Positions 20,650 through 29,685 of a DNA stretch of 64,000 nt are shown here, one piece after another. A program made the position numbers and the translations under genes. Within the stretch, counting starts at the first letter, position 1; each line of letters starts with the position of its first letter. The stretch comes from Marinobacter koreensis (GTDB taxonomy: Bacteria; Pseudomonadota; Gammaproteobacteria; Pseudomonadales; Oleiphilaceae): NCBI RefSeq assembly GCF_023156285.1, contig NZ_JAKZAJ010000006.1:208136-272135 (forward strand). Direction: 5' to 3'. The notes under the pieces are model-generated. The model was not told where the DNA came from and ran no database searches. It worked only from the letters and a program-made list of their open reading frames with translations.

Positions 20650-21420
20650 ATGATGAAACAGACCAGGATAGCTGTAGCGTTAAGCACCGTACTCGCAATG
20701 GGCGCCATGTCCGCGAACGCGACCATGATCGTTTTCGATGGAAACAACGGCGGAACCGCCAAAGCCGGCACCGTTGAAACCGCAACCGCTGACAATTCCG
20801 GGAATCCGGATCGCTGGGGTTCCATACTCGGATTCAGCGATTTTTCCGTTTCCGGCGGTCGTTCCTCAGGTGATAATCTGAACAACGGAACGTTCAATCG
20901 CAATAACATCACCTCATTCAACTTGGACCAGGATCTGAGCCCCAATCACGGTGGCCTCGGTGTCTGTTCGGAGAACGCCAGCTGCGGCGGAGATTCAGAC
21001 AGCTTTGCCTCCAACTTCGGCAATGATCCCGGCAAAGACGAGGTTCTGTTCTTTGATTTCAACAACGCGGTGACACTGGATACCATCTGGTTTAACGGCG
21101 ATCACAAAGAACACGTGGATGGCTCCACCACAAACAGTGTGACCGATCCGGCGAACGCGCTGTTCAATATCTTCTTCAGCACCAACGGAACAGACTACAC
21201 CAACCTGTTCAGCAATCAGGTCCGGCCAACGGATCTGGAGTACATCACCACCGCGCTGTCCGAGTCCTACCAGTATTACGCGGTTGCCGCGTCCGGCTGG
21301 GGACCACACATGAGCTACGTGGAAGCGCTTTCCTACACGGTTCCCGAGCCGGGCACCCTGTCGCTTCTGGGCCTCGGGCTGATTGGCCTCGGCTTTGCCC
21401 GTCGCCAGCAGAAGGCCTGA
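20650..21420 (+). CDS. PEP-CTERM sorting-domain protein
   Basis: This 256-residue secreted protein has a signal peptide (residues 1-24, ending near SANA) and a C-terminal PEP-CTERM sorting signal: VPEPGTLSLLGLGLIGLGFARRQQKA-type VPEP motif, hydrophobic helix and arginine-rich tail. Such tails are cut by exosortase during surface sorting, usually with exopolysaccharide export. The middle is rich in Asn, Asp, Gly and Ser and matches no domain I can name. GGAAGAG precedes the ATG; a second ATG follows immediately. No exosortase is in this window, so sorting depends on a gene elsewhere. It is flanked by its own promoter candidate and a strong terminator, so it is monocistronic. Confidence 0.85.
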   Translation: MMKQTRIAVALSTVLAMGAMSANATMIVFDGNNGGTAKAGTVETATADNSGNPDRWGSILGFSDFSVSGGRSSGDNLNNGTFNRNNITSFNLDQDLSPNHGGLGVCSENASCGGDSDSFASNFGNDPGKDEVLFFDFNNAVTLDTIWFNGDHKEHVDGSTTNSVTDPANALFNIFFSTNGTDYTNLFSNQVRPTDLEYITTALSESYQYYAVAASGWGPHMSYVEALSYTVPEPGTLSLLGLGLIGLGFARRQQKA

Positions 21421-21463
21421 ACGGTTCGCGATCTGAAGCCCATTGTTTGAGCCGAGTACCTGA

Positions 21464-21498
21464 GAAGGCTACCTCACCGCAGGTAGCCTTCTTTTTTT
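21464..21498 (+). terminator. Intrinsic terminator after the PEP-CTERM gene
   Basis: Perfect 11-bp stem GAAGGCTACCT (21464-21474) with AGGTAGCCTTC (21481-21491), loop CACCGC, then seven T residues. It ends the transcript 44 bp after the stop codon. Confidence 0.93.
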
Positions 21499-21605
21499 CG
21501 CCACCCTATCAACCCGGCTCATCCATTCCTCTCATTGAATCCGCCCCACACAACTCCTAGGCTGTGAGTATCTGACATCCTCCACAATGGACGGGCGGAG
21601 GCAGC

Positions 21606-22883
21606 ATGACGTCTATTTCGAGCACGAAATTCGCGTTGTTCGGTGCAGCACTGATTGCAATCAGTTACGGGCTCGCGCGTTTCGCTTTCGGTCTGTTTGT
21701 GCCTCCCATCCGCGATGATCTGGGGCTGAGCCCCGACGTCATCGGTATCATTGGCGCCCTGCCCCTGATCAGTTTCCTGCTTGCCACCCCACTGGCGCCA
21801 CTTGCTTCCGTTCGCCTCGGCGCCCGTAATGCGGCGATGCTGTCCGGTGCGTTCGGTGCCGTGGGACTGGCACTGATCAGCCAGGCCTCCGGCGCAGTCT
21901 CCCTTGGCGTGGGCGTATTCGCCTGTGGTATCTGCACCGGGCTGATGATGCCGGCGCTGACGGCCGCCATGCAGGCGCTGGTGAATCGCTCGGTGCATGG
22001 GCGTGTGAGCTCGGTCATGAATGCGGGCACCAGCATCGGCGTTGCAGTTGCGGTTCCGGCGGTTCTGTTCCTCACCGACGCCTGGCGCTTTGCCTACGGC
22101 TCCTTTGCCATCCTGGCCGCCATTGGCGTTGCGGCTACCTGGTTTGTGATTCCCTCCGTGTCCCGGGTGACGCCGGCGAGCATCGCGACGCCACCGCGCA
22201 TCAGCGTGTTGCAATGGTGGCGTCTGGGCCGGCTCTCGGTGTTTGCGTTCGCGATGGGTTTTGTGTCGTCCGCCTACTGGATTTTCGCACCCGATCTGGC
22301 GGTCACCCTGGGCTCCCTGTCGCCCGACAACACCGGCTGGCTGTGGCTGGCCGTCGGTATCGCGGGCCTAGGCGGTGCCGTCGTGGCCGACCTGGCGGAC
22401 CGTAACAACCCGCCCATCACCCAGGCCCTGATGCTGATGATGCTGGCCGCGAGCCTGGCCTTGCTGGCCGCAAGCCCGGGCCAACTCGTGCTGTCGGTAT
22501 TTTCCGCACTGGTCTTCGGCCTGGCCTACATGAGCCTGACCGGCCTGTACCTGATGACCGGCATCCGCCTGCTTCCAGGCCGGCTGTCGGTCGGGCCGGT
22601 GCTACCGTTCATGGCAGTCTCGCTCGGGCAGGCGACAGGCTCCCCCGTGGTCGGCCTGCTGGTGAATGACATGGGCTACGCCGATGCCTTCTCCACGTTC
22701 TGCGCGATTGGCATTCTGGTTGCGATGCTGTCGCCCTTCTACCCACGCTACCTCGATCACGAGGCCGAAGAAGGAGCCGAGGAGGAAACCGGCCTTCAAG
22801 CAGCTTACGACTATCAGGTCCCGGATGAGAATACCGAGGAGGCGCCCGCTCAGGAGAAGCCACTGGAAGCGCCCGCTGACTGA
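21606..22883 (+). CDS. Major facilitator superfamily transporter
   Basis: This 425-residue protein has about 12 hydrophobic segments, with the loop-2/3 type motif ASVRLGARNAAMLSG and SYGLARFAFGLFVPPIRDDLG near the start. This resembles MFS permeases of the YbfB/YjiJ kind, whose substrates are mostly unknown. The last 40 residues are an acidic glutamate-rich cytoplasmic tail (EEGAEEETG...EEAPAQEKPLEAP). No regulator is adjacent. Neighbouring genes do not suggest a substrate. Confidence 0.85.
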   Translation: MTSISSTKFALFGAALIAISYGLARFAFGLFVPPIRDDLGLSPDVIGIIGALPLISFLLATPLAPLASVRLGARNAAMLSGAFGAVGLALISQASGAVSLGVGVFACGICTGLMMPALTAAMQALVNRSVHGRVSSVMNAGTSIGVAVAVPAVLFLTDAWRFAYGSFAILAAIGVAATWFVIPSVSRVTPASIATPPRISVLQWWRLGRLSVFAFAMGFVSSAYWIFAPDLAVTLGSLSPDNTGWLWLAVGIAGLGGAVVADLADRNNPPITQALMLMMLAASLALLAASPGQLVLSVFSALVFGLAYMSLTGLYLMTGIRLLPGRLSVGPVLPFMAVSLGQATGSPVVGLLVNDMGYADAFSTFCAIGILVAMLSPFYPRYLDHEAEEGAEEETGLQAAYDYQVPDENTEEAPAQEKPLEAPAD

Positions 22884-23007
22884 ATTGTCGGATATCCCCC
22901 CGGTTTTTACGGACTTACCGATTGTTCAGACAGCCCGGTGATCGGTTGCCCGCCGTCGCGCCGTATTGTTAGGTTGTTAAGCAAATACAGCGAAAGCAGG
23001 AGGTTTT

Positions 23008-24009
23008 ATGGATACCCGTCGCTTTGGCAATACAGACATTCAGGTGACACCTGTCGGCCTTGGTACCTGGGCCATCGGTGGATGGATGTGGGGCGGCACC
23101 GACGAAGCCCAGTCCATCGATACCATCCACGCCGCCATCGACAAGGGCGTCGGACTGGTGGATACCGCACCGGTCTATGGCTTTGGCCGTTCCGAAGAAA
23201 TCGTGGGCAAGGCCCTGGCGGGCGGCCGGCGCGACAAAGTGGCGCTGGCGACCAAGGTGGCCATGAACTGGTCGGACGATCACGAAAACGTCTGGCGCGA
23301 AGCCACCGCAGCGCGCATTGAAAAAGAGGTGGAAGATTCACTACGGCGCCTGCAAACGGACCACATCGACATCTATCAGGTGCACTGGCCCGACCCGCAA
23401 ACACCGATGGAAGAAACCGCAAAGGCGATGGAAAACCTGTTGAAAGCCGGCAAGATCCGGGCCATCGGCGTCAGCAACTTTACTCCGGAACAGATGGACG
23501 AATTCCGGAAGTTCGCGCCGCTGCACAGCCTGCAGCCGCCCTACAATCTGTTCGAGCGCGACATCGAACAGGAAGTCCTGCCCTACTGCGACGAACAGGG
23601 CATCGCCACCATCACCTATGGCGGCCTCTGCCGGGGGCTGTTGTCCGGCAAGATGAGCAAGGACAGTCAGTTCCAGGGCGACGATCTTCGCAACAACGAT
23701 CCGAAGTTCCAGGGCGAGCGCTTTCAACAGTATCTGAATGCGGTCCAGGCACTGGATGAGTTTGCCAGGGAGCGCTACCAGAAAAATGTGCTGGCGCTGG
23801 CCCTGCGTTGGCTGATTGATCGCCCTGGCGTGACCACCGCCCTCTGGGGCGCCCGTCGGCCCGAGCAGCTGGACCCGGTGGGTGAAATCGAGGGCTGGTC
23901 TCTGGACACCAAGGCGTTGAAAGCCATTGATGACATCCTGGCGGAGCATATCAAGGATCCGGTAGGCCCCGAATTCATGGCGCCGCCGAGCCGGGATGAG
24001 GCCGCCTGA
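23008..24009 (+). CDS. Aldo/keto reductase
   Basis: This 333-residue TIM-barrel oxidoreductase uses NADPH to reduce aldehydes or ketones. The catalytic Asp-Tyr-Lys-His set can be placed: VDTAPVYG (Asp, Tyr), ALATKVAMNW (Lys) and YQVHWPD (His). The cofactor segment GALWGARRPEQ-like sequence (LWGARRPEQL) is near residue 285. It resembles the YghZ/general stress AKR branch. It is monocistronic, with a strong terminator 26 bp after the stop. Confidence 0.9.
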   Translation: MDTRRFGNTDIQVTPVGLGTWAIGGWMWGGTDEAQSIDTIHAAIDKGVGLVDTAPVYGFGRSEEIVGKALAGGRRDKVALATKVAMNWSDDHENVWREATAARIEKEVEDSLRRLQTDHIDIYQVHWPDPQTPMEETAKAMENLLKAGKIRAIGVSNFTPEQMDEFRKFAPLHSLQPPYNLFERDIEQEVLPYCDEQGIATITYGGLCRGLLSGKMSKDSQFQGDDLRNNDPKFQGERFQQYLNAVQALDEFARERYQKNVLALALRWLIDRPGVTTALWGARRPEQLDPVGEIEGWSLDTKALKAIDDILAEHIKDPVGPEFMAPPSRDEAA

Positions 24010-24034
24010 GACGATCCCGAAAGCTAACCAGAAG

Positions 24035-24062
24035 GGAGAGCCAACAAAGCTCTCCTTTTTTT
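24035..24062 (+). terminator. Intrinsic terminator after the aldo/keto reductase
   Basis: Stem GGAGAGC (24035-24041) with GCTCTCC (24049-24055) followed by seven T residues (24056-24062). Confidence 0.92.
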
Positions 24063-24078
24063 CGCAGTGGTGATATAT

Positions 24079-24092
24079 TGATCAGATGATCA
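24079..24092. promoter_or_regulatory. Small palindrome upstream of the DUF5602 gene
   Basis: TGATCA-GA-TGATCA, a repeated palindromic hexamer, lies 34 bp before the start codon of the DUF5602-like gene, where an operator would be expected. No adjacent regulator suggests which protein might bind it. Confidence 0.3.
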
Positions 24093-24125
24093 TACTGCAT
24101 GGCGCCCGCCATGGAGGAGTCACCC

Positions 24126-24908
24126 ATGAATACCCTGCCCGGTCTGTTCCACCCTGCCCGGTCGATTGCTGCGTTCGCCGCTCTGAGCCTGTCGAGCCTG
24201 GCACTCGCTACCGAGCCTGCCGCATTCACCGGCGCCCCCGTGACAGTGGGCCTCGGGACGGCACGCGTGTTGGTGATGACCAACGCATCGAACGCACCGG
24301 ATTCCATCTCGGTGGTCCTGACCAAAGAAGCGCTTAATGGGCTGCCCGACGCCCGGCCCGATCAGATGGCCTGGGAATTTGAACTGCCAATGCCGGACAC
24401 CGGCCCGAGGACCGGATTCGACCATGTTGTCCTGGACTGGAATCCTGCCGGCCACCCGCCGGACGGCGTGTATTCTGTTCCCCATTTCGATGTGCATTTC
24501 TATGTGATCAGCAACGGCGAGCGCGCCGCGGTCACATTCCATGGCGACGGTCGTCAGGTGGCCATGGCCGCGCCTGACCCGCAGCTGGTGCCGGCGGGTT
24601 ATGTGGTTCCGCCGGATGCGGCGGTGGAGAAAATGGGGATGCACGGCCTCGATCCGGCCGGTGGGGAATTCCACGGGGCGCCGTTCAGTCACACGTTCAT
24701 CTACGGCTACTACAAGGGCGAGCTGACGTTTGTCGAGCCGATGATCTCCCTGGCCTTCCTCCAGTCATTGCCGGAAGTGACCTCACCGGTCAGAAAGCCC
24801 CAGCGTTACAGCCGTCCGGGATGGTATCCGGCGACCTACCGCATCGGATTCGACGCGGCCAGGGGCGAGTACACCATCGCCCTCCAGAACCTGCAGCGGT
24901 TTGACTGA
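24126..24908 (+). CDS. Secreted DUF5602 (TTHB210-like) protein
   Basis: This 260-residue protein has a signal peptide (residues 1-29, ending near LALATEP). The core carries DHVVLDWNPAGHPPDG and VYSVPHFDVHFYVISN, a His/Asp-rich pattern typical of the TTHB210-like/DUF5602 family of secreted proteins of unknown function. The many histidines (PHFDVHFY, GMHGLDP, SHTFIYGYY) suggest metal binding, but this is inference. The ATG at 24126 has GGAGGAG 6 nt upstream and gives a clean signal peptide; an earlier ATG does not. Confidence 0.7.
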   Translation: MNTLPGLFHPARSIAAFAALSLSSLALATEPAAFTGAPVTVGLGTARVLVMTNASNAPDSISVVLTKEALNGLPDARPDQMAWEFELPMPDTGPRTGFDHVVLDWNPAGHPPDGVYSVPHFDVHFYVISNGERAAVTFHGDGRQVAMAAPDPQLVPAGYVVPPDAAVEKMGMHGLDPAGGEFHGAPFSHTFIYGYYKGELTFVEPMISLAFLQSLPEVTSPVRKPQRYSRPGWYPATYRIGFDAARGEYTIALQNLQRFD

Positions 24909-24937
24909 GGATCAAACCGGTTGACACCCGGGAGCCT

Positions 24938-24991
24938 GCTGTGATGTTATTATCGTTAACATTGTTAACACCGATAACATAACATCACAGC
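24938..24991. promoter_or_regulatory. Multi-half-site TetR operator and promoter
   Basis: Perfect 13-bp arms GCTGTGATGTTAT (24938-24950) and ATAACATCACAGC (24979-24991) enclose further palindromic half-sites: GTTAAC-ATT-GTTAAC at 24955-24969 and flanking ATCG/CGAT. A -35 TTGACA (24921) and -10 TGTTAT (24945) with 18 bp between them overlap the left arm. The site ends 15 bp before the tetR start, so autorepression is likely. Confidence 0.75.
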
Positions 24992-25006
24992 ACCCGGGAT
25001 CCTTTC

Positions 25007-25627
25007 ATGAGCAGAGCCGCCTACCATCACGGCGACCTCCCCCAACAGGCCCACCAGCAGGCGCTGGACATCCTGCGGGCCGAGAGCGACACCGCCATCA
25101 GCCTGCGGGCCATTGCCAAGCAGATCGGTGTCAGCGCCCCCGCCCTGTATCGCCACTTTGCAGACCGGGAAACCCTGCTGGCCGAGCTGGCCATCACCGG
25201 CTTCCAGTGGCTTCGGGACCGGCTGCGTCAGGTGGAACAGGACGATCCCCGCAAGGCGTTGCTCCACATTGGTCTGGCCTACGTATCCTTCGCCCAGGAC
25301 GAGCCGCATCTGTACCGGCTGATGTTCGGCGGGAGGATTCTGCCCAAGGGCGCCCACCCGAGACTGGATGAAGCCGGGCTTGAGGCGTTTCGGGTACTGG
25401 AAAGCACCTTGGCCAGAGGACAGCGCGAGGGCTACCTCAAACCCCTGCCGCTGCCACTCATGACCGCCACCGCCTGGTCGCTCGTGCACGGCCTGTCCGA
25501 ACTCATCATCGACGGCCACCTGCCCGGTGCCGACGCCGAACCCCGATTGGCCGAGAGCGTTCTCACGCTTCTCCTTCACGGCTCCCGGAACGAGCCTGAA
25601 TCCCACACAGAGGACACCACCCCATGA
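25007..25627 (+). CDS. TetR-family regulator
   Basis: This 206-residue protein has the TetR helix-turn-helix SLRAIAKQIGVSAPALYRHFADRETLL (residues about 29-55) and a C-terminal ligand domain of the WHG type (LYRLMFGGRILP, TAWSLVHGLSELIIDG). It overlaps the following FAD oxidoreductase by 4 bp (ATGA), so it is the first gene of that operon and probably its regulator. The compound palindrome upstream is its likely operator. The ligand is unknown; lipid or hydrophobic compounds would fit the downstream enzymes. Confidence 0.9.
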   Translation: MSRAAYHHGDLPQQAHQQALDILRAESDTAISLRAIAKQIGVSAPALYRHFADRETLLAELAITGFQWLRDRLRQVEQDDPRKALLHIGLAYVSFAQDEPHLYRLMFGGRILPKGAHPRLDEAGLEAFRVLESTLARGQREGYLKPLPLPLMTATAWSLVHGLSELIIDGHLPGADAEPRLAESVLTLLLHGSRNEPESHTEDTTP

Positions 25628-27249
25628 GCAGCCCCAAACCCAGCACCATTCGTGTCGGCCGTCGCTACCGCGCCAACCGCCTGGACGGCCCCTACGACGC
25701 CATCGTGATCGGCTCCGGGATCGGCGGCCTGACCACCGCCGCCTGCCTGAGCAAACTGGGCAAGAAAGTGGTGGTGTTCGAACAGCACTACACCGCCGGC
25801 GGCTTCACCCACAGCTACGACCGCAACGGCTACGAATGGGACGTGGGCGTGCACTACATCGGCGACATGGGTGCCGACCACACCCTGGGCAAGCGCCTGT
25901 TCGACCACATCACCGACGGCCAGCTCAAATGGGCCGCCATGGACGCCCATTACGACCGCATCTTCCTGGGCGACAAGCACATCGACCTGGTGGCCGGCCC
26001 CGAGGCCTTCGCGGCCGAGCTCAAGGCGTCGTTTCCGGGTGAAGAACAGGCCATCGACACCTACCTGAAGTACCTGAAGCAGGTGGCCGGTGCCATGCCC
26101 GGCATCGTGCTCGGGAAAGTCCTGCCCAACCTGGTCTCCGGCCCCTTCAGGGCACTGGCCAAACGCCGGGCGCCGGACTACCTGAATCGCACCACCCGGG
26201 AGGTTCTGGAGAGCCTGACGGACAACCAGGAACTGATCGCCGTACTCGCCGGCCAGTGGGGCGACAACGGCCTGCCGCCGGCGGAATCCAGCTTCATCAT
26301 TCACGCCCTGATCGCCCGCCACTACCTGTACGGTGGCTACTACCCCATCGGCGGCGCCTCGGAAATGGCCAAGACCATCATTCCGGTGGTTCAGCAGGGC
26401 GGCGGCGAAGTCTTCACCTACGCGGACGTCACCGACATCCTGATCGAAGATGGCCAGGCCGTGGGCGTTCGCATGAAGGATGGCGAGGAAGTGAAGGCAC
26501 CGCTGGTGATCAGCAACGCCGGTGTGTTCAACACCTTTGGCAAACTGCTGCCGGAGAACGCCCCTCACCTGGACTATTACCGGGAAAAGCTGCAGCACGT
26601 GAAGCGGTCCATGGCCAGTGTGTGCCTGTACGTTGGCATCCAGGACACCGCCGAAAACCTGGACCTGCCCAAAACCAACCTCTGGATCTATCCGGGGCCG
26701 GACTACGAGGGCCAGGTGCAACGCTTCCTCGACGACCCGGAACACACCGACATACCGCTGACCTACATCTCCTTCCCCAGCGCCAAGGACCCGAGCTTTG
26801 CCGAACGCTACCCGGGCCGGGCCACCATCGAGATCGTCGCCCCCGGCCCCTATGAGTGGTACGAAGCCTGGGCCGACCAACCTTGGGGCAAGCGTGGCGA
26901 CGACTACGAGGCCAAGAAAGAGGCCTACGCCCAGCGCCTGCTGGAGAAGCTCTACGAAAAACTGCCCCAGCTTCGCGGCAAGGTGGACTACTACGAACTC
27001 TCCACCCCGCTCTCAACCGACTACTTCTGCCGCTATGAGCACGGCGAAATCTACGGGCTGGACCACACGCCGGAGCGGTTCGAGCAGGACTGGCTGAAAC
27101 CGAAAACCCGCATCCCCGGCCTGTACCTTACCGGCCAGGACGTGATGACCTGCGGCGTGGTGGGCGCGATGATCGGCGGGCTGCTCACCACAGTTGCAGT
27201 AAGCGGCCTGAAAGGTCTGCCGCTGGCGAAGCGGATGTTTGTGGGTTAA
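25624..27249 (+). CDS. NAD(P)/FAD oxidoreductase, CrtI / retinol-saturase-like
   Basis: This 541-residue flavoprotein starts with the dinucleotide-binding fold AIVIGSGIGGLTTAACLSKLGK and EQHYTAGGFTHSY, the phytoene desaturase / retinol saturase signature. The C-terminal FAD motif is GLYLTGQDVMTCGVVGAMIGG. Family members desaturate or saturate polyene or isoprenoid chains. Overlap with tetR and a short gap to the SGNH hydrolase suggest a three-gene operon for a lipid-like substrate. No carotenoid synthase genes are present in the window, so a carotenoid role is not supported here. Confidence 0.85.
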   Translation: MSSPKPSTIRVGRRYRANRLDGPYDAIVIGSGIGGLTTAACLSKLGKKVVVFEQHYTAGGFTHSYDRNGYEWDVGVHYIGDMGADHTLGKRLFDHITDGQLKWAAMDAHYDRIFLGDKHIDLVAGPEAFAAELKASFPGEEQAIDTYLKYLKQVAGAMPGIVLGKVLPNLVSGPFRALAKRRAPDYLNRTTREVLESLTDNQELIAVLAGQWGDNGLPPAESSFIIHALIARHYLYGGYYPIGGASEMAKTIIPVVQQGGGEVFTYADVTDILIEDGQAVGVRMKDGEEVKAPLVISNAGVFNTFGKLLPENAPHLDYYREKLQHVKRSMASVCLYVGIQDTAENLDLPKTNLWIYPGPDYEGQVQRFLDDPEHTDIPLTYISFPSAKDPSFAERYPGRATIEIVAPGPYEWYEAWADQPWGKRGDDYEAKKEAYAQRLLEKLYEKLPQLRGKVDYYELSTPLSTDYFCRYEHGEIYGLDHTPERFEQDWLKPKTRIPGLYLTGQDVMTCGVVGAMIGGLLTTVAVSGLKGLPLAKRMFVG

Positions 27250-27264
27250 GTGAGGAATACCATC

Positions 27265-27981
27265 ATGCACCTCCCGTTCTGGCTCACCACCGTCCTGCTG
27301 TTTCCAGTCCTGATGGTTCAGGGCAAGCGGGTCAGACGGGACACGCCACGCCTCCCGGAAGCGGCCGGCGATCCCTTCGGCCAGTATGGCGAAGGTGATC
27401 CGGCCTTCCGGGTTCTGGTCATCGGCGAATCCACCGCCGCCGGGGTGGGCGTGACCACCCACGACCAGGGGCTGGCCAGCCAGCTGGCCCTGCAGCTCCA
27501 TGAGAAGACCGGCCGTACCATCGCCTGGCACACCTTCGGCGTGAACGGCATCCGGCTCGGACAACTCATCCGCAAACTCGCCAACACGCCCCTGCCGCAG
27601 GCAGACCTCGTACTGCTGAGCATGGGCGTGAACGACACCACCGGCTTTACCCCACGGTACAAGTTCCGCCGGCAACTGCTGGCCCTGCGACAGGCGCTCG
27701 CCCCGCGCTACCCGGCCCCGCTGCAACTGCTCAGCGTACCGCCCATGCAGCTGTTTACAGCACTGCCCTCGCCACTGCGTCACCTGATGGGCTGGCGCGC
27801 CCGGCAACTGGACACCGTGTACCGCCAACTGGCGAAAAAAGCGCCAAACGACTTTACTTACCGATGCTACCCCGCCCCAACCGACCCGACCCTGCTGGCC
27901 CGTGACGGCTACCACCCGGGGGAAAAGGGCTACCGCGCCATCGCCGCGGCGCTGGCCGAAGGAGACCTGTTGACTGAGTAA
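27265..27981 (+). CDS. SGNH/GDSL-type hydrolase
   Basis: This 238-residue protein has an N-terminal hydrophobic helix (HLPFWLTTVLLFPVLMV) that may anchor or export it. The SGNH blocks are readable: VIGESTAAGVGV (block I serine), FGVNGIRLG (Gly), LSMGVNDTTG (Asn, block III) and DGYHPGEKGY (Asp-His, block V). It is probably an esterase or lipase. The ATG at 27265 is preferred because GAGG lies 9 nt upstream; the GTG at 27250 follows the previous stop directly. It is the third gene of the tetR unit. Confidence 0.87.
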   Translation: MHLPFWLTTVLLFPVLMVQGKRVRRDTPRLPEAAGDPFGQYGEGDPAFRVLVIGESTAAGVGVTTHDQGLASQLALQLHEKTGRTIAWHTFGVNGIRLGQLIRKLANTPLPQADLVLLSMGVNDTTGFTPRYKFRRQLLALRQALAPRYPAPLQLLSVPPMQLFTALPSPLRHLMGWRARQLDTVYRQLAKKAPNDFTYRCYPAPTDPTLLARDGYHPGEKGYRAIAAALAEGDLLTE

Positions 27982-28012
27982 CAGGGAATGAACATGACAG
28001 GAGGTCACCCCC

Positions 28013-29038
28013 ATGAAACGCATCGCCATCTGCTTTGACGGCACCTGGAACCGCCCGGAACAGACCCTCGGCGAAGATTACCCCACCAACGTTCTGCAAT
28101 TTGCCCGGGCCATCCGCCCCACCGACGGACAGGGCACCGAACAGGTGGTGTTCTACGACTGGGGCATCGGCTCCTACCACGACAAAATCCGCGGCGGCGC
28201 CACCGGCTACGGCTTGGAAAAGAATGTGATGGACGGCTATCGCTTCCTCGTCCACAACTACGACCCCGGCGACGAAATCTACCTGTTCGGCTTCAGCCGC
28301 GGTGCCTACACCGCCCGCAGCCTGTGCGGCATGATCAACAACTGCAGCGTCCTGCGGAAAGAACACGCCAACCGCATCGAAGAAGGCTTCCGCCTCTACA
28401 AGACCAAAAAGTACAAACCCAACGGCGACCACTCCATGGACTGGAAACGCCGGTACGCCGTGGCCGAACGCACCCGCATCAAGTTCGTGGGCGTATGGGA
28501 TACCGTCGGCGCCCTGGGCCTGCCCTTCACCTTCTTCGGCCTGATCAAGGACCAGGACCTGTTCTACGACCGCAAGATCGGCAGCAACATCGGCGTCGCC
28601 CGCCATGCCCTCTCCCTGGACGAACAGCGGGAAGACTTCGAACCCACCCTCTGGGAACAGCGCCCGGAGGTGGACCTGAAACAGGTCTGGTTCGCCGGCG
28701 TCCACTCCGACGTCGGCGGCGGCTACCCGCCCGACAAGAACGGCTGCACCCTCGCCGACATCCCGTTGCTCTGGCTCGCCGAAGAGGCGCAGAAACACAG
28801 CCTGGTGTTTGCCCCGTTCATACAGGAGGAGACCAGCCCGGACGCCAAACAGCACAACGAGTACAAGGGCAAGTACAAGCTATTGGGCAAGCGGATTCGC
28901 GAGATTCCGGCGACGGCTACCCAGAAGACCTGGGTGCATGCCAGCGTGAAGGAGCGTTATGACACCGGGTACACGAGTGAGCCGATTGAGAATTTCCGGA
29001 AGGCGCATGGGGAATGGCCGCCGATTTGGGAGGAGTAA
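28013..29038 (+). CDS. DUF2235 alpha/beta-hydrolase protein
   Basis: This 341-residue protein begins KRIAICFDGTWNRPEQ and carries the nucleophile elbow YLFGFSRGAYTARSL near residue 97, the hallmark of DUF2235. Other blocks are VGVWDTVGALGLP (Asp) and WFAGVHSDVGGGYP (His). Some DUF2235 proteins are type VI phospholipase effectors (Tle1), but many stand-alone ones have no known role. No VgrG or immunity gene is adjacent, so an effector role is unsupported. AGGAGG precedes the ATG. It follows the SGNH hydrolase by 31 bp and may belong to the same lipid-linked operon. Confidence 0.85.
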   Translation: MKRIAICFDGTWNRPEQTLGEDYPTNVLQFARAIRPTDGQGTEQVVFYDWGIGSYHDKIRGGATGYGLEKNVMDGYRFLVHNYDPGDEIYLFGFSRGAYTARSLCGMINNCSVLRKEHANRIEEGFRLYKTKKYKPNGDHSMDWKRRYAVAERTRIKFVGVWDTVGALGLPFTFFGLIKDQDLFYDRKIGSNIGVARHALSLDEQREDFEPTLWEQRPEVDLKQVWFAGVHSDVGGGYPPDKNGCTLADIPLLWLAEEAQKHSLVFAPFIQEETSPDAKQHNEYKGKYKLLGKRIREIPATATQKTWVHASVKERYDTGYTSEPIENFRKAHGEWPPIWEE

Positions 29039-29233
29039 CAACTTTGAGAACCAAAGCAGTATTTTGCCTACCACGATTGGACGTATCGGGATTCAGTGTA
29101 TACCTTGCTAATAATGTGTAGGCGTTGTGGCTAAAGACGTAATCACGAAGCGCAATAACGACGCGGTCAAAGAGTTGCAATCATGAAGCGGTCTATCTAA
29201 ACACTGTTAGCTTCAAAAGATGGAAAAGTGTGA

Positions 29234-29685
29234 ATGGCTAGAAAAAAAAGATGGGAATGGGGTGAGGCTGACCGAGGCTTCTGCACTTTGGAATTGTTTT
29301 CTTGGAAATACTATTACGACTTTATACATCAACAAGCACTAGATTACCCGGATTATGTATGGCGGGGGCATGGTTCGGCATCGTGGAAACTAGAATCTAC
29401 GTTAGAACGAAGGCTAGCAAAATATCCTCGAAATCAATGGGCCGCACGCACCTCTAAACATCTTGAGAACTTTAAAATGGCCACCAGGGGGCGAAGAGGA
29501 TCCAATCCTGCCGTTTTCAACTCTGACAACGAGTGGTGGGCGTTGGGGCAGCATCATGGGTTGGCCACTCCTTTACTTGACTGGACAGCATCTCCTTTTG
29601 TAGCTCTATATTTTGCCTTCGCTGAATCTTCACCTACACCCAAAGGCCCCAGAGCCGTATATGGCCTTCATAAGAGTATTGCACG
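29234..29685 (+). pseudogene. FRG-domain protein, 3' end lost to an IS21 remnant
   Basis: About 150 residues of an FRG-domain protein remain. The family core is clear: YVWRGHGSASWKLEST near residue 42 and ALGQHHGLATPLLDWTASPF near residue 108. The reading frame then runs into IS21 istA sequence (junction about 29675-29689), so the original C-terminus is gone. FRG domains occur in several phage-defence and abortive-infection genes, but the function is not established. The sequence from 29039 to this junction is clearly AT-richer than both flanks, suggesting foreign origin. The 195-bp gap before it holds no gene I can recognise. Confidence 0.75.

Noticed and set aside
25624..27249. FAD oxidoreductase as carotenoid biosynthesis CrtI
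   Set aside because: No phytoene synthase or other crt gene is in the window, and the TetR/esterase context fits another lipid substrate better.
28013..29038. DUF2235 protein as a type VI secretion effector
   Set aside because: No VgrG, PAAR, Hcp or immunity-like gene is adjacent, so only the hydrolase fold can be supported.
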